Source of the DNA: an uncultured Alphaproteobacteria bacterium
GTDB lineage: Bacteria > Pseudomonadota > Alphaproteobacteria > CAAHEQ01 > UBA3637
NCBI GenBank assembly: GCA_944392795.1
Contig: CALXXX010000031.1
Coordinates: 1-39,802 of the forward strand
Length of the DNA: 39,802 nt
Reading direction: 5' to 3'
The notes below the pieces were generated by a model, which saw nothing but the letters and a program-made list of their open reading frames with translations, had not been told where the DNA came from and made no database searches. Numbering within the stretch: the first letter of the stretch is position 1; every line of letters starts with the position of its first letter. Below are positions 14,964 to 23,452 of this stretch, piece after piece. The translations under genes and the position numbers were made by a program.

Positions 14964-16370
14964 ATGCTGATTTTTTTAGTTTCATGTGCTTTTCTCATCC
15001 TTGGATATGCCTTTTACGGTCTTATTGTCGAAAAAATTTTTAAAATTAATCCTCAACGTTTAACACCAGCGCTAAAGTATACTGATGGCGTTGATTATGT
15101 TCCTTTACCAACATACAAAATTTTTCTCATTCAATTTTTAAATATCGCTGGCCTTGGTCCTGTTTTCGGGGCTATCTTAGGAGCTCTTTATGGTCCAGTA
15201 TGTTTATTATGGATTGTCCTCGGTTCTGTCTTTGCCGGTGCGGTTCATGATTACCTATCCGGAATGCTCTCTTTAAGATACAAAGGTCAATCGATTACAT
15301 TTTTAATGGAAAAATTTTTTGGTCAACGGTTTAAATACTTCTTTCTGCTTTTTTTAACTTTCTTTTTATTGCTCGTCGGAGCCGTCTTTGCTATGAGTCC
15401 TGCACAAATGTTAGCACAGGCTACACATACTTCTTTTTCTTTTTGGATTATTATTGTTTTTGGATATTATTTCTTAGCAACCCTTTTACCGATTGATAAA
15501 ATTATAGGACGCTTTTATCCTCTTTTTGCCTTATTATTACTCTGTGTAACAGTTATGTTAGTATCAGTTCTTTTTACTCGTGATATGCCTTTTTATCCTA
15601 ATCTCAGTTTAATGAATCAACATCCTAATAAACTGCCTATTTTCCCTTTAATGTTTGTCACAATTGCCTGCGGGGCTCTTAGTGGCTTCCATGCGACACA
15701 ATCTCCAATGATGGCTAGATGCTTAACGAACGAAAAATATGGAAGACCTGTTTTTTATGGCGCGATGATTACAGAAGGAGTTATTGCTCTTATGTGGGCA
15801 ACCCTTGGAATCTCTTTTTATCAAGGCTCTCCAGAATTATTTAATGCTATTCAAAAAGGAGGCCCCGGACATGTTGTATCAGAAATTGCTTCTAACTTCT
15901 TAGGTTCCTTTGGAGGTCTTTTAACTATTCTTTCTGTCGTCATTTTATCTATCACATCAGGAGATACAGCTTTTCGTTCGGCTCGTTTAACTTTTGCGGA
16001 TTTTTTAAAATACCCGCAAAGTAAAATTAAAAATCGCCTCATTTTAAGTATTCTCATTTTAAGTGGTGGGATATTACTCTGTTTCTTTGATTTAACAAAC
16101 ATATGGACATATTTTGGATGGGCTAACCAAGTTTTAGCAACATTAACTTTATGGATTTGTAGCCTTTACTTAGCTCGTAAAAAGAAATTTTATTGGATTA
16201 CTCTACTACCTGCTCTTTTTATGACTGCAGTTTGTACAACTTACATTTCTAACGAAAAAATAGGATTTAATATGCCGATTATAACAGCTCAATGGATTGG
16301 TATATCTTTTTCATTAATTTGCTCTGCTTTTTTCTTTAGATATGTCTTTTATATCAAAAAAGAAAGATAA
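14964..16370 (+). CDS. Short CstA-family carbon-starvation carrier
   Basis: 468 residues, almost wholly membrane helices. The CstA signature region is present: NIAGLGPVFGAILGALYGP, VFAGAVHDYLSGMLS and SGDTAFRSARL. CstA/BtsT proteins import peptides or pyruvate. E. coli CstA has 701 residues; this is the shorter subclass, which lacks the extra C-terminal helices. GDTAFRSARL and the GFHATQSP stretch are typical of the core. An AAAGGA site precedes the start. It has its own promoter and is followed 115 bases later by an MFS carrier on the same strand, so uptake of fermentation-relevant carbon sources is a reasonable guess. Confidence 0.85.
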   Translation: MLIFLVSCAFLILGYAFYGLIVEKIFKINPQRLTPALKYTDGVDYVPLPTYKIFLIQFLNIAGLGPVFGAILGALYGPVCLLWIVLGSVFAGAVHDYLSGMLSLRYKGQSITFLMEKFFGQRFKYFFLLFLTFFLLLVGAVFAMSPAQMLAQATHTSFSFWIIIVFGYYFLATLLPIDKIIGRFYPLFALLLLCVTVMLVSVLFTRDMPFYPNLSLMNQHPNKLPIFPLMFVTIACGALSGFHATQSPMMARCLTNEKYGRPVFYGAMITEGVIALMWATLGISFYQGSPELFNAIQKGGPGHVVSEIASNFLGSFGGLLTILSVVILSITSGDTAFRSARLTFADFLKYPQSKIKNRLILSILILSGGILLCFFDLTNIWTYFGWANQVLATLTLWICSLYLARKKKFYWITLLPALFMTAVCTTYISNEKIGFNMPIITAQWIGISFSLICSAFFFRYVFYIKKER

Positions 16371-16403
16371 AGTTTACTAAACATAAGCATATATAAAAAT
16401 CTT

Positions 16404-16432
16404 TTGATTTATCAGTATTTCTTATTTAAAAT
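16404..16432 (+). promoter_or_regulatory. Probable promoter of the MFS gene
   Basis: TTGATT at 16404-16409 and TAAAAT at 16427-16432, 17-base spacer, 53 bases before the ATG. Confidence 0.5.
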
Positions 16433-16485
16433 CAAAACAGGAGGATAGAATACATCATTGTATTTATTAAAATAAAAAGGAGAAA

Positions 16486-17640
16486 ATGATGTATAAACTC
16501 AATCGTAATTTGATTATTCGACTAATCCCTTTAATGCTCACTTTCTTTGCTATGGGATTTGTTGATCTGGTTGGTATTGTGACTAATTACATAAAAAAAG
16601 ATTTTCAATTAACAGATTTTACAGCTAATTTACTTCCCTCTATGGTCTTTTTTTGGTTTTTTATAGGTTCCGTCCCAACCAGTATGTTAATGAACAAAAT
16701 CGGAAGAAGAAAAACTGTTTTAATCAGTTTAATTATCTGTTCAATTGCAATGGTTCTACCTTTACTAGACTATAGCTTCGCATTAATGCTTATTTCGTTC
16801 TCTCTACTTGGAATTGGGAATACAATAATGCAAGTTTCTTTAAACCCCTTGATTTCAAACATTATCCATGGAGACCGTCTTTCTAGTGTCCTAACTTTTG
16901 GTCAATTTATCAAATCTTTCTCTGCCTTCTTAGCGCCCATCATTGCGGCTTGGAGTGTCGCTTGGTGCGGAGATTGGCGTTTATTATTTCCAATTTATTT
17001 AATAGAAGGCGTCATTGCATTCATAACATTAGCCAAAGAAAAAATCCCAGAAAAAATTACTGGCAAAATATCCTCTTTCAAACAATGTTTTTCTCTATTA
17101 AAAAGTCCTCTTATTCTGTTTTGCTTCCTTGGCATTGTTTGCCATGTCGGCATTGATGTCGGAACGAATCTATCTGCTCCAAAAATTTTAATGGATAAAA
17201 CAGGTATAAGTTTAGCATCAGCAGGATATGCAACCAGTATCTATTTTTTATTTCGCTTATTCGGCTGTTTATCCGGTTCAATTATTTTAGCACGTTATTC
17301 TATCAGTCGTTTTTTTCGCTTTAGTACAGCCCTTCTCTGTTCTGCTCTTATTGGTTTATTTCTATTTAAGTCCATATGGACACTCTACATATGTATAGCT
17401 TGTATTGGGTACGCCAACTCAAATCTATTTTCAATTTTATTCACACAAGCCTTACTTTCGAAACCTAATCGTAAAAATGACATCTCTGGTTTAATGATTA
17501 TGGGAATTGTCGGAGGAACTATTTTTCCTGCTCTCATGGGCTTTTTCTCAGATTTATTCAATACACAAACAAGTTCTGTTGCCATTATGGGAATAGCTGC
17601 TTTGTTTTTATTTTTTCTCTCTAAAAAAGTCACAATATAA
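16486..17640 (+). CDS. MFS transporter, sugar/FucP-like
   Basis: 384 residues with about 12 hydrophobic helices. The loop between helices 2 and 3 reads MNKIGRRKTVL, the usual MFS motif A. MGFVDLVGIVTNYIKKDFQLTD, with a second half starting near residue 195, recalls the FucP/GlcP-type sugar symporters, but the substrate cannot be read from the sequence. Two adjacent ATG codons (16486 and 16489) follow an AAGGAG site; either could be used. No sugar-metabolism gene adjoins it. The next plus-strand gene is 3.5 kb away. Confidence 0.8.
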   Translation: MMYKLNRNLIIRLIPLMLTFFAMGFVDLVGIVTNYIKKDFQLTDFTANLLPSMVFFWFFIGSVPTSMLMNKIGRRKTVLISLIICSIAMVLPLLDYSFALMLISFSLLGIGNTIMQVSLNPLISNIIHGDRLSSVLTFGQFIKSFSAFLAPIIAAWSVAWCGDWRLLFPIYLIEGVIAFITLAKEKIPEKITGKISSFKQCFSLLKSPLILFCFLGIVCHVGIDVGTNLSAPKILMDKTGISLASAGYATSIYFLFRLFGCLSGSIILARYSISRFFRFSTALLCSALIGLFLFKSIWTLYICIACIGYANSNLFSILFTQALLSKPNRKNDISGLMIMGIVGGTIFPALMGFFSDLFNTQTSSVAIMGIAALFLFFLSKKVTI

Positions 17641-17875
17641 TTGTTTTTAATTTCGTTTTATCTCTCTTAAATTAAAAAATCCTTTTTATATCTCAACTAT
17701 AAGCAATTTTAAAAATCGGGATTTTCTAATTCCATTTATATATATTTTAATTTTTTCGCTAAGCAATAAAATCTTCTTCTTTAAAAATATTCCAAAATAT
17801 AAGTAAGCCTATAAAATCATCATTTTTTAAATTCTATTCTTTTTATGGATAAAATTTTTCGAAAAATAAAAAAAT
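17641..17875. other. AT-rich intergenic spacer, nothing recognised
   Basis: Very AT-rich sequence between the MFS gene and the tRNA-Lys terminator, without an ORF or convincing fold. Confidence 0.6.
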
Positions 17876-17899
17876 AAGTCCTTGAAAAAACAAGGACTT
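17876..17899 (-). terminator. Terminator of tRNA-Lys
   Basis: AAGTCCTTG pairs with CAAGGACTT around a six-base loop. The minus strand continues with ATTTTTTTATTTTTC. Confidence 0.85.
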
Positions 17900-17902
17900 A
17901 AA

Positions 17903-17978
17903 TGGTGAGCGTGCTGGGACTCGAACCCAGGGCCCTCTGATTAAAAGTCAGATGCTCTACCAGCTGAGCTACACACTC
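17903..17978 (-). tRNA. tRNA-Lys (TTT)
   Basis: A 76-nt cloverleaf on the minus strand: acceptor GAGTGTG/CACGCTC, D-arm with AGCTCAGCTGGTAGAGC, anticodon loop CTTTTAA, and T-arm CTGGG-TTCGAGT-CCCAG. The CCA end is encoded. A consensus promoter and a terminator flank it. Confidence 0.97.
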
Positions 17979-17998
17979 ACAAATAATCAATGGAGCTG

Positions 17999-18027
17999 AC
18001 TATACATAAATCAAACATCTCTGTCAA
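17999..18027 (-). promoter_or_regulatory. Promoter of tRNA-Lys
   Basis: TTGACA (18027-18022) and TATAGT (18004-17999) with a 17-base spacer on the minus strand, 20 bases before the tRNA. Confidence 0.85.
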
Positions 18028-18059
18028 TATTTTTTTTAAATATTTTTTAGAAAAAAAAT

Positions 18060-18386
18060 TTAACGCTCCCGCCAAAACCTTGTTACTGCACGAACGAACA
18101 AATCATAGTTTCTTTCAAACCTAGAAACTGGTGCATAAAAAAGAATACCTCCTTCAATACGATTTACTCTTGTCTCCAAAGGCAACGAAATTTTCTTAGC
18201 AAGATTTCCGATTTCTTTTATTATCTTAATCTCATCTTGCGAACTTAATTCTTTTCGATTTTCAGATCTGAGATGCATAATAAAACCCTGCATATCTGAT
18301 GAATAATAAGCTTCTACAAAATGTAAAAGAGATACTAAAGCTTCAATTTTTTCTTCTTCAGTTAGAAGTTTTTTTATTCTAGGCAT
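18060..18386 (-). CDS. Small conserved-looking protein of unknown function
   Basis: 108 residues with GAAAGGAAAAA before the ATG. It is rich in charged helices (LTEEEKIEALVSLLHFVEAYY), with a C-terminal half GGILFYAPVSRFERNYDLFVRAVTRFWRER. There is no signal peptide or membrane helix. I do not recognise a family. It lies 61 bases downstream of the histidine kinase in the same direction, so it could be read through from the kinase operon, although a weak promoter (TTGTCA, 18 bases, TAAAAT) lies in the gap. Confidence 0.65.
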   Translation of the reverse strand: MPRIKKLLTEEEKIEALVSLLHFVEAYYSSDMQGFIMHLRSENRKELSSQDEIKIIKEIGNLAKKISLPLETRVNRIEGGILFYAPVSRFERNYDLFVRAVTRFWRER

Positions 18387-18447
18387 GATTTTTCCTTTCT
18401 TTATTTTAAGTCATAATATCAATTTTTGACAAAAAAGTAAAGAAATA

Positions 18448-19836
18448 TTAAAGAGGAAAACGCAAATGAACTCTTAATCCCTTCATAGGACTTTCTTCCA
18501 ACTTAATCTCTCCACCATGAGCTAACACAATATCACGTGTGATTGTCAAACCTAAACCGACTCCACCGGTTTTAGAATTACGAGAATCATCTAACCGATA
18601 AAATGCTTTAAAAACATCTTTACGCTTAGTTTCCGGAATACCAGGACCGTCATCGTCAATGATAATATCTAAAAAATTATCACGTACACCCATATTTACA
18701 AATGCCTGCTTTGCATAACGGTGAGCATTTGTCAAAATATTTGTAATTGCACGTTCAAAATCATGCGGCCGTAAAGAAATTTGTTGTGTTTGCTCAACAT
18801 GTAAGTCTATTTCATGACCATTTCGTCGCAGCTTTTCAACAATATTAGTTAATAATTCCGATACCTCTCTTACTTGAGACGGTTCTTTTCCTTCTCCTCT
18901 TGCAAAGGATAAATAGCCCTCTAACATTTGTTCCATCTCATCAATATCCGATAATAAATCATTAACTCCGTCTGCTTTCATCATCGACAACTGTAGCTTC
19001 ATCCTTGTTAAAGGTGTTCGCAAATCATGAGAAACTGCAGATAACATACTGGTTCGTTCGCTTAAATAACGAGAAATACGATTTTGCATCAATAAAAACG
19101 CCTGGCCGGCTTGACGCACTTCAGAAGCTCCTTCCGGTTTAAACTTACCAATCACTCGTCCTGTACCAAAATTTTCTGCGGCATTTGCTAAACGGTACAC
19201 TGCTCTAACCTGATTCTTCATAAACAAAAACGCAATCCAAAACAATAAAATAGAAGCCCCAACCATCCATGCCAGAAAAGCATATGTCGTAGAACTAAAA
19301 AAACGTTTCTTTGGAACCAATATTTCCAAAACACCTGTTTCTAATTGAACATAAATAATCACATGGTCTTGTTTTAAATTTTCTCGTATCAAATAAGGAT
19401 AAGACATCTTTTGCAGCGATGTGTTCAGCTGACTAACAATTGGGCTTGTATCTTTTTCGACTTTATCAAAAATAATGGCCGTATTTGGTAAAAATATAAC
19501 TTCTAATTGTAAATTATCATCATATTGTTCTAAAATTTCATATGTCTGAGCTGTATCAGGAAATTCTTCTAAAATATGAATGAGAATATTCAGCTCTCCG
19601 GTAATATCATTTGCTAACCGACGACTGATTGAACGCCAATGATTATCAAAAAAAACCAAAGATGCAACGACCTGTAATAAAATCAATGGAATTAAAATAA
19701 TAAGAATAAAGCGTGTTAAAAGCCCCTTCGGAGAAATTTTCTTTTTAATCCAACGAAAAACATAACGCATTAAATCCCAAAGCTCAGTTAATGCATCTTT
19801 TGTTTTTCTCAGAAAATTTTTAATCGAGTCACGCAT
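18448..19836 (-). CDS. EnvZ-type sensor histidine kinase
   Basis: 462 residues. Membrane helices lie at about 41-66 and 178-200, flanking a periplasmic sensor of about 110 residues. A HAMP linker follows, then the dimerisation box SAVSHDLRTPLTRMK with the phospho-accepting His270, and the ATPase domain with an N-box (NILTNAHRY), DDDGPGIP and GVGLGLTI. This is the EnvZ subclass arrangement. It follows its response regulator by 12 bases, and an Hpt gene comes before that. An unusual basic N-terminal 40 residues precede helix 1. The stimulus is unknown. Confidence 0.92.
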   Translation of the reverse strand: MRDSIKNFLRKTKDALTELWDLMRYVFRWIKKKISPKGLLTRFILIILIPLILLQVVASLVFFDNHWRSISRRLANDITGELNILIHILEEFPDTAQTYEILEQYDDNLQLEVIFLPNTAIIFDKVEKDTSPIVSQLNTSLQKMSYPYLIRENLKQDHVIIYVQLETGVLEILVPKKRFFSSTTYAFLAWMVGASILLFWIAFLFMKNQVRAVYRLANAAENFGTGRVIGKFKPEGASEVRQAGQAFLLMQNRISRYLSERTSMLSAVSHDLRTPLTRMKLQLSMMKADGVNDLLSDIDEMEQMLEGYLSFARGEGKEPSQVREVSELLTNIVEKLRRNGHEIDLHVEQTQQISLRPHDFERAITNILTNAHRYAKQAFVNMGVRDNFLDIIIDDDGPGIPETKRKDVFKAFYRLDDSRNSKTGGVGLGLTITRDIVLAHGGEIKLEESPMKGLRVHLRFPL

Positions 19837-19848
19837 AAAAAGAGCTCC

Positions 19849-20541
19849 TTAATCAGGTAACAACAAATAACCTTTTCCACGAACAGTTTGTAGATATCGA
19901 GGGCTCTTTGGATCCGTTTCTATTTTTTTTCTTAAACGATTAACTTGAACATCTATACTTCGTTCATTTTCTGTTTTAAAAATACGAGCTAATTCTTCTC
20001 GCGTTACTTCCTGTCCTATTTTTTCGATAAGCACTTTCAACAGTTCGTTTTCCGCTGATGTTAAGGGAACAAATTGTCCATTTTGAGTAAGCTCTCCTCG
20101 TTGTGTGTCATATTGACAAGTTCCCAATTTATATATTGTTTGCTTTTCTTTGGCTGATATTGTGGAAGCTCTACGCAAAATACTATTAATGCGAAGTAAA
20201 AGCTCTTTTGGATCAAACGGCTTTGATAAATAATCATCAACGCCACTTTCCAAACCGGTAATTCTATCTTGAAGTTCACCCATTGCTGTCAACATCAGAA
20301 TAGGAATATTATCCCCTTTTTCTCTGAGCGATTTTGCAAAGGAATAACCATTTTCTCCTGGCATCATCACATCCAAAATTAAAATATCAAATAAAAAAGA
20401 TGACATCAACACGCGTGCTTCAACCGGAGAAGCTGCTTCTGAAACCATAAAACCATTTTCAGACAAATATTGATGCAATAACTTTCTTAATCGTGTATCA
20501 TCATCAATCACTAAAATATGTGTTTTTTCCATTTCGCTCAT
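19849..20541 (-). CDS. OmpR-type response regulator
   Basis: 230 residues. The receiver domain has the acidic pocket D13-D15 and phospho-acceptor D57 in LILDVMMPG, with Lys in LSKPF. The C-terminal winged helix includes NERSIDVQVNRLRKKIE and VRGKGYLL, as in OmpR/PhoB DNA-binding domains. An in-frame ATG further upstream would overlap the Hpt gene; the ATG at 20541 is preferred because GGAGC lies just upstream and it forms an ATGA stop/start overlap with the Hpt gene. It pairs with the adjacent kinase. Target genes cannot be inferred. Confidence 0.93.
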   Translation of the reverse strand: MSEMEKTHILVIDDDTRLRKLLHQYLSENGFMVSEAASPVEARVLMSSFLFDILILDVMMPGENGYSFAKSLREKGDNIPILMLTAMGELQDRITGLESGVDDYLSKPFDPKELLLRINSILRRASTISAKEKQTIYKLGTCQYDTQRGELTQNGQFVPLTSAENELLKVLIEKIGQEVTREELARIFKTENERSIDVQVNRLRKKIETDPKSPRYLQTVRGKGYLLLPD

Positions 20542-20942
20542 GAAAGCTCCTGAATAATTTTCCACATTTCTATTCCACGCTCTCCACCATCTCCCGTCAT
20601 TTTTTTCTCAAGTATTTCTCGCAAAAATGTAATGTGCAATCCTATATCATTTAGTTGTTTTTCTTGAAAAACCGTTTGATGCTCAATATAACGACATAAA
20701 TGATTTGCAATGTCTGTTATCAAGCCATAATTAAAAGTTGCGCCTTGTCCCTTCATATCATGAGCAGCTCGAAAAATATCTTCCTGTATTAATTGACACT
20801 GCCTTTCTGAAGGTGCATATAATGCTTCATCATATGCTTGGGTTAAACGTTCCAAATCTGCAGCTGACCATTTCTCATATTCTTTAGATAGATCGTTAAT
20901 GACTTGCATTGCTTTATCATAATCAGAAAGTATATCGTTCAT
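20538..20942 (-). CDS. Hpt-domain phosphotransfer protein
   Basis: 134 residues, all helical. Residues 52-80 hold the Hpt signature around His61 (RAAHDMKGQGATF), the residue that carries phosphate between receivers. AAGGGGG precedes the ATG. It is the first gene of a three-gene unit with the OmpR-type regulator (4-base overlap) and the EnvZ-type kinase. A simple EnvZ-OmpR pair does not need an Hpt, so it either links another hybrid kinase to this pathway or modulates it. Confidence 0.85.
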   Translation of the reverse strand: MNDILSDYDKAMQVINDLSKEYEKWSAADLERLTQAYDEALYAPSERQCQLIQEDIFRAAHDMKGQGATFNYGLITDIANHLCRYIEHQTVFQEKQLNDIGLHITFLREILEKKMTGDGGERGIEMWKIIQELS

Positions 20943-20971
20943 AAAGCCCCCTTTTATTTATTACCAAGGCC

Positions 20972-21000
20972 ATTATACAAAAACCGTTGGATTTTTCCAA
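20972..21000 (-). promoter_or_regulatory. Promoter of the Hpt-regulator-kinase operon, overlapping the tRNA-Leu terminator
   Basis: On the minus strand TTGGAA (21000-20995) and TATAAT (20977-20972) are 17 bases apart. The -35 box lies inside the terminator hairpin at 20982-21005. Confidence 0.55.
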
Positions 21001-21005
21001 CGGTT
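20982..21005 (-). terminator. Terminator of tRNA-Leu
   Basis: AACCGTTGG pairs with CCAACGGTT, six-base loop. T-runs flank both sides; on the minus strand it ends tRNA-Leu transcription a few bases after the CCA. Confidence 0.8.
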
Positions 21006-21010
21006 TTTTT

Positions 21011-21095
21011 TGGTGCGATCGAAAAGATTTGAACTTTCACGGGTCTCCCCACAGCGACCTCAACGCTGCGCGTCTACCAATTCCGCCACGACCGC
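21011..21095 (-). tRNA. tRNA-Leu (GAG)
   Basis: An 85-nt class II tRNA on the minus strand: acceptor GCGGTCG/CGATCGC with one G-T pair, anticodon stem CAGCG/CGCTG with loop TTGAGGT, a long variable arm, and a T-arm with GTTCAAATC. The CCA end is encoded. Confidence 0.95.
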
Positions 21096-21108
21096 TTAAA
21101 GCATAGAT

Positions 21109-21137
21109 GTTTTATCAGATTTTTTTTATAATTTCAA
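21109..21137 (-). promoter_or_regulatory. Probable promoter of tRNA-Leu
   Basis: TTGAAA (21137-21132) and TAAAAC (21114-21109), 17-base spacer, 13 bases before the tRNA. Confidence 0.55.
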
Positions 21138-21224
21138 CTCTTTTTTTAAAAGCTCTGGACTTTTCATTATTTCTACCCTAGTTTATAGAAAGAAATTTGA
21201 CAAATTATAAAAGGGGAGAAAAAA

Positions 21225-21824
21225 ATGACCTTTGAATTATATAAATTACCTTATGAAGAAAATGCTTTAGAGCCATACATCTCACAAAAAACACTTTTTT
21301 ATCATTACGAGAAGCATCATGCGACTTATTTAAAGAATTTAAATGACCTTATTAAAGGAACAGATCTTGAAAAGTATACTCTGGAAGAAATTATATTAGC
21401 TACAGAAAAGTATCCTTCACAACAAGCAATTTACAATAATGCTTCTCAAGTTTGGAATCATACTTTTTACTGGCAATCCCTAAGTCCAAACGGTGGTGGA
21501 GATATTCCTGATAGCGACTTTAAGCGCATGGTTATTCGTGACTTTGGAAGTGTTGAAAACCTAAAAAATGAGTTTAAAAAAGTAGCAACATCACAATTTG
21601 GAAGTGGATATGCCTGGCTTATTTTTGATAATGGAAAGTTAAAGCTAATGAGCTCTTCAAATGCACAATCTCCGCTAGGTAAATATCGAATTTTATTAAA
21701 CATAGATGTCTGGGAGCACGCTTATTATCTGGACTACCAAAATAAACGTGCTGATCATATAGAAGCTATTTTAACACATTTGATTAATTGGAATTTTGCT
21801 ATACAAAATATAGAGAACTTTTAA
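21225..21824 (+). CDS. sodB: Fe-superoxide dismutase
   Basis: 199 residues, close to E. coli SodB in length. It dismutates superoxide in the cytoplasm. Metal ligands are visible: His27 in YHYEKHH, a His in NNASQVWNHTFYW, and Asp and His in DVWEHAYYLDY. The Gln of the ASQVWNHTFYW stretch is the position that favours the iron form. AAGGGGAG precedes the ATG. The following gene starts 89 bases later with its own ribosome site. An oxygen-detoxifying enzyme suits a bacterium that meets oxygen at low level, but this is inference. Confidence 0.95.
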   Translation: MTFELYKLPYEENALEPYISQKTLFYHYEKHHATYLKNLNDLIKGTDLEKYTLEEIILATEKYPSQQAIYNNASQVWNHTFYWQSLSPNGGGDIPDSDFKRMVIRDFGSVENLKNEFKKVATSQFGSGYAWLIFDNGKLKLMSSSNAQSPLGKYRILLNIDVWEHAYYLDYQNKRADHIEAILTHLINWNFAIQNIENF

Positions 21825-21913
21825 ATAGAAAACAAATAATTATCTTTTCTTCTTCACGCTTTGTTAATTTTTCTTTTATATACTTGCAAAGCAAAAAGAA
21901 AGAAAGGAAGATT

Positions 21914-22417
21914 ATGTATAAAGAATTATTAGCTCAAATGGAAGAAATGGGCGGTGTTTTTAAGACAAAACCTATTTCTGAAGCATCATTAACACAAACT
22001 TGCGAAGATTTAAATTCTTTTCATTTATCTTTGCCTGAAGAATATGCTGATTTTCTTGGAATAACAAACGGTCTTTATTGGGGAGGACTTGAATTTTTCG
22101 GTTCAAGTATTGTTGTTGACAAAAAAAATGGGTTCAGCATCACAGATTTAATTTCGCAGAATCGGATTTATCAAGCTCTAAATCCCGGTGTCCAAAAAGT
22201 CTTTCTCGGACGTTCAGACGAAGAAAACTTCCTTTACAATGAAACAGATAAAAAATTCGAAATTGTTGATGAGTTTTCAGGAGAACTTGTTAAAAGTTTC
22301 CCTTTATTCGAAGCTTTGTTTGATTACATTGTCAGTGAACAGATTGAGTTGATACAAAATTATGTTGGCTTCAACGAAGACGATATCCGTGATGAAAAAA
22401 CAGACGCAGATTTTTAA
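21914..22417 (+). CDS. SMI1/KNR4 (SUKH)-family protein
   Basis: 167 residues from the ATG at 21914, which has AGAAAGGAAG upstream; the longer in-frame start at 21788 overlaps sodB and lacks a site. The core LSLPEEYADFLGITNGLYWGGLEFFG is the SUKH signature (LPxxYxxFLxxxNG). SUKH proteins often act as immunity proteins against contact-dependent toxins, but many are single-gene housekeeping members. No toxin gene adjoins this one. Its stop codon touches the queA ATG with no gap, so the two are probably co-translated. Confidence 0.8.
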   Translation: MYKELLAQMEEMGGVFKTKPISEASLTQTCEDLNSFHLSLPEEYADFLGITNGLYWGGLEFFGSSIVVDKKNGFSITDLISQNRIYQALNPGVQKVFLGRSDEENFLYNETDKKFEIVDEFSGELVKSFPLFEALFDYIVSEQIELIQNYVGFNEDDIRDEKTDADF

Positions 22418-23452
22418 ATGAAAGTAGATCTTTTTCAATTTGAATTACCAACAGATAGAATTGCTGCTTATCCTGCAAATCCAAGAGATTCTGCTCGCCT
22501 TTTGTATGTAAAAAAAACAGGGTTGGAAGATCTGCATATTTATGATTTACCTCATTTATTTACTGCTTCAGATGTATTAGTCTTTAATGATACAAAAGTT
22601 ATCCCTGCTCGCATTTATGGAACTCGAGGACAAGCTCACATTGAAGTAACCCTCATGAAGCAACTTTCCTTGAATAGCTGGGAGTGCTTAATCAAGAATG
22701 CTCGTCGCCTCAAACCAAAAGACGAAATCTTCTTTTCCGCAGATTTTTATGCGGAGGTCATTGAAAAATCTCCTGACGGTCCTGTCACATTATGTTTCAA
22801 CAAAAGTGGAGCTGAGTTATTTGCTGCGCTGCATACACATGGTATTATGCCTCTTCCTCCCTATATTAAAAGGACGAAAGAAGGATGTGAATCAGATAAA
22901 ACTGATTATCAAACTGTTTATGCAAAACATGAGGGAGCCGTAGCAGCTCCGACAGCAGGTCTCCATTTTACCAAAGAACTTTTAAAAACTTTCAAAAATA
23001 TTGGCGTTCAAGAAGAATTTATTACTTTACATGTCGGAGGCGGAACATTTTTACCCGTCAAAGAAGAAGATACAGAAAAACATAAAATGCATGCAGAATA
23101 TGGCATTATTACAGCCGAAGTAGCTGAAAGACTAAATCAAGCTAAAAAAGAAGGAAAACGAATTATTCCCATAGGAACAACCGCTTTAAGACTTCTGGAA
23201 AGCGCTGCCGACGAAAATGGCGTTCTACATCCATTTTGTGCTGAAACCTCTATTTTTATTACACCAGGCTATCGATTTAAATTCGCAGATATGCTTTTCA
23301 CGAACTTTCATTTGCCAAAATCAACATTATTTATGCTCGTTTGCGCTTTTTCAGGAATTGAACAAATGAAATCAGCATATCAACATGCCATTGATAATCA
23401 CTATCGCTTTTTCTCCTATGGAGACGCTTGCTTACTCGAAAAAAAAGATTAG
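22418..23452 (+). CDS. queA: S-adenosylmethionine:tRNA ribosyltransferase-isomerase
   Basis: 344 residues, the usual QueA length. It converts preQ1 at tRNA position 34 to epoxyqueuosine using SAM. Typical parts are FELPTDRIAAYPANPRDSARL at the N-terminus, VFNDTKVIPARIYG, the conserved EGAVAAPTAGLHFTKELL, and THVGGGTF-like LHVGGGTFLPV. No Shine-Dalgarno sequence is evident; the ATG follows directly on the TAA of the SUKH gene, suggesting coupling. The end overlaps the convergent zntB-like gene by four bases. No other queuosine gene is in the window. Confidence 0.95.
   Translation: MKVDLFQFELPTDRIAAYPANPRDSARLLYVKKTGLEDLHIYDLPHLFTASDVLVFNDTKVIPARIYGTRGQAHIEVTLMKQLSLNSWECLIKNARRLKPKDEIFFSADFYAEVIEKSPDGPVTLCFNKSGAELFAALHTHGIMPLPPYIKRTKEGCESDKTDYQTVYAKHEGAVAAPTAGLHFTKELLKTFKNIGVQEEFITLHVGGGTFLPVKEEDTEKHKMHAEYGIITAEVAERLNQAKKEGKRIIPIGTTALRLLESAADENGVLHPFCAETSIFITPGYRFKFADMLFTNFHLPKSTLFMLVCAFSGIEQMKSAYQHAIDNHYRFFSYGDACLLEKKD

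Noticed and set aside
21914-22417. SUKH gene as part of a toxin-immunity locus
   Set aside because: No polymorphic toxin, secretion or second immunity gene adjoins it; the neighbours are sodB and queA.
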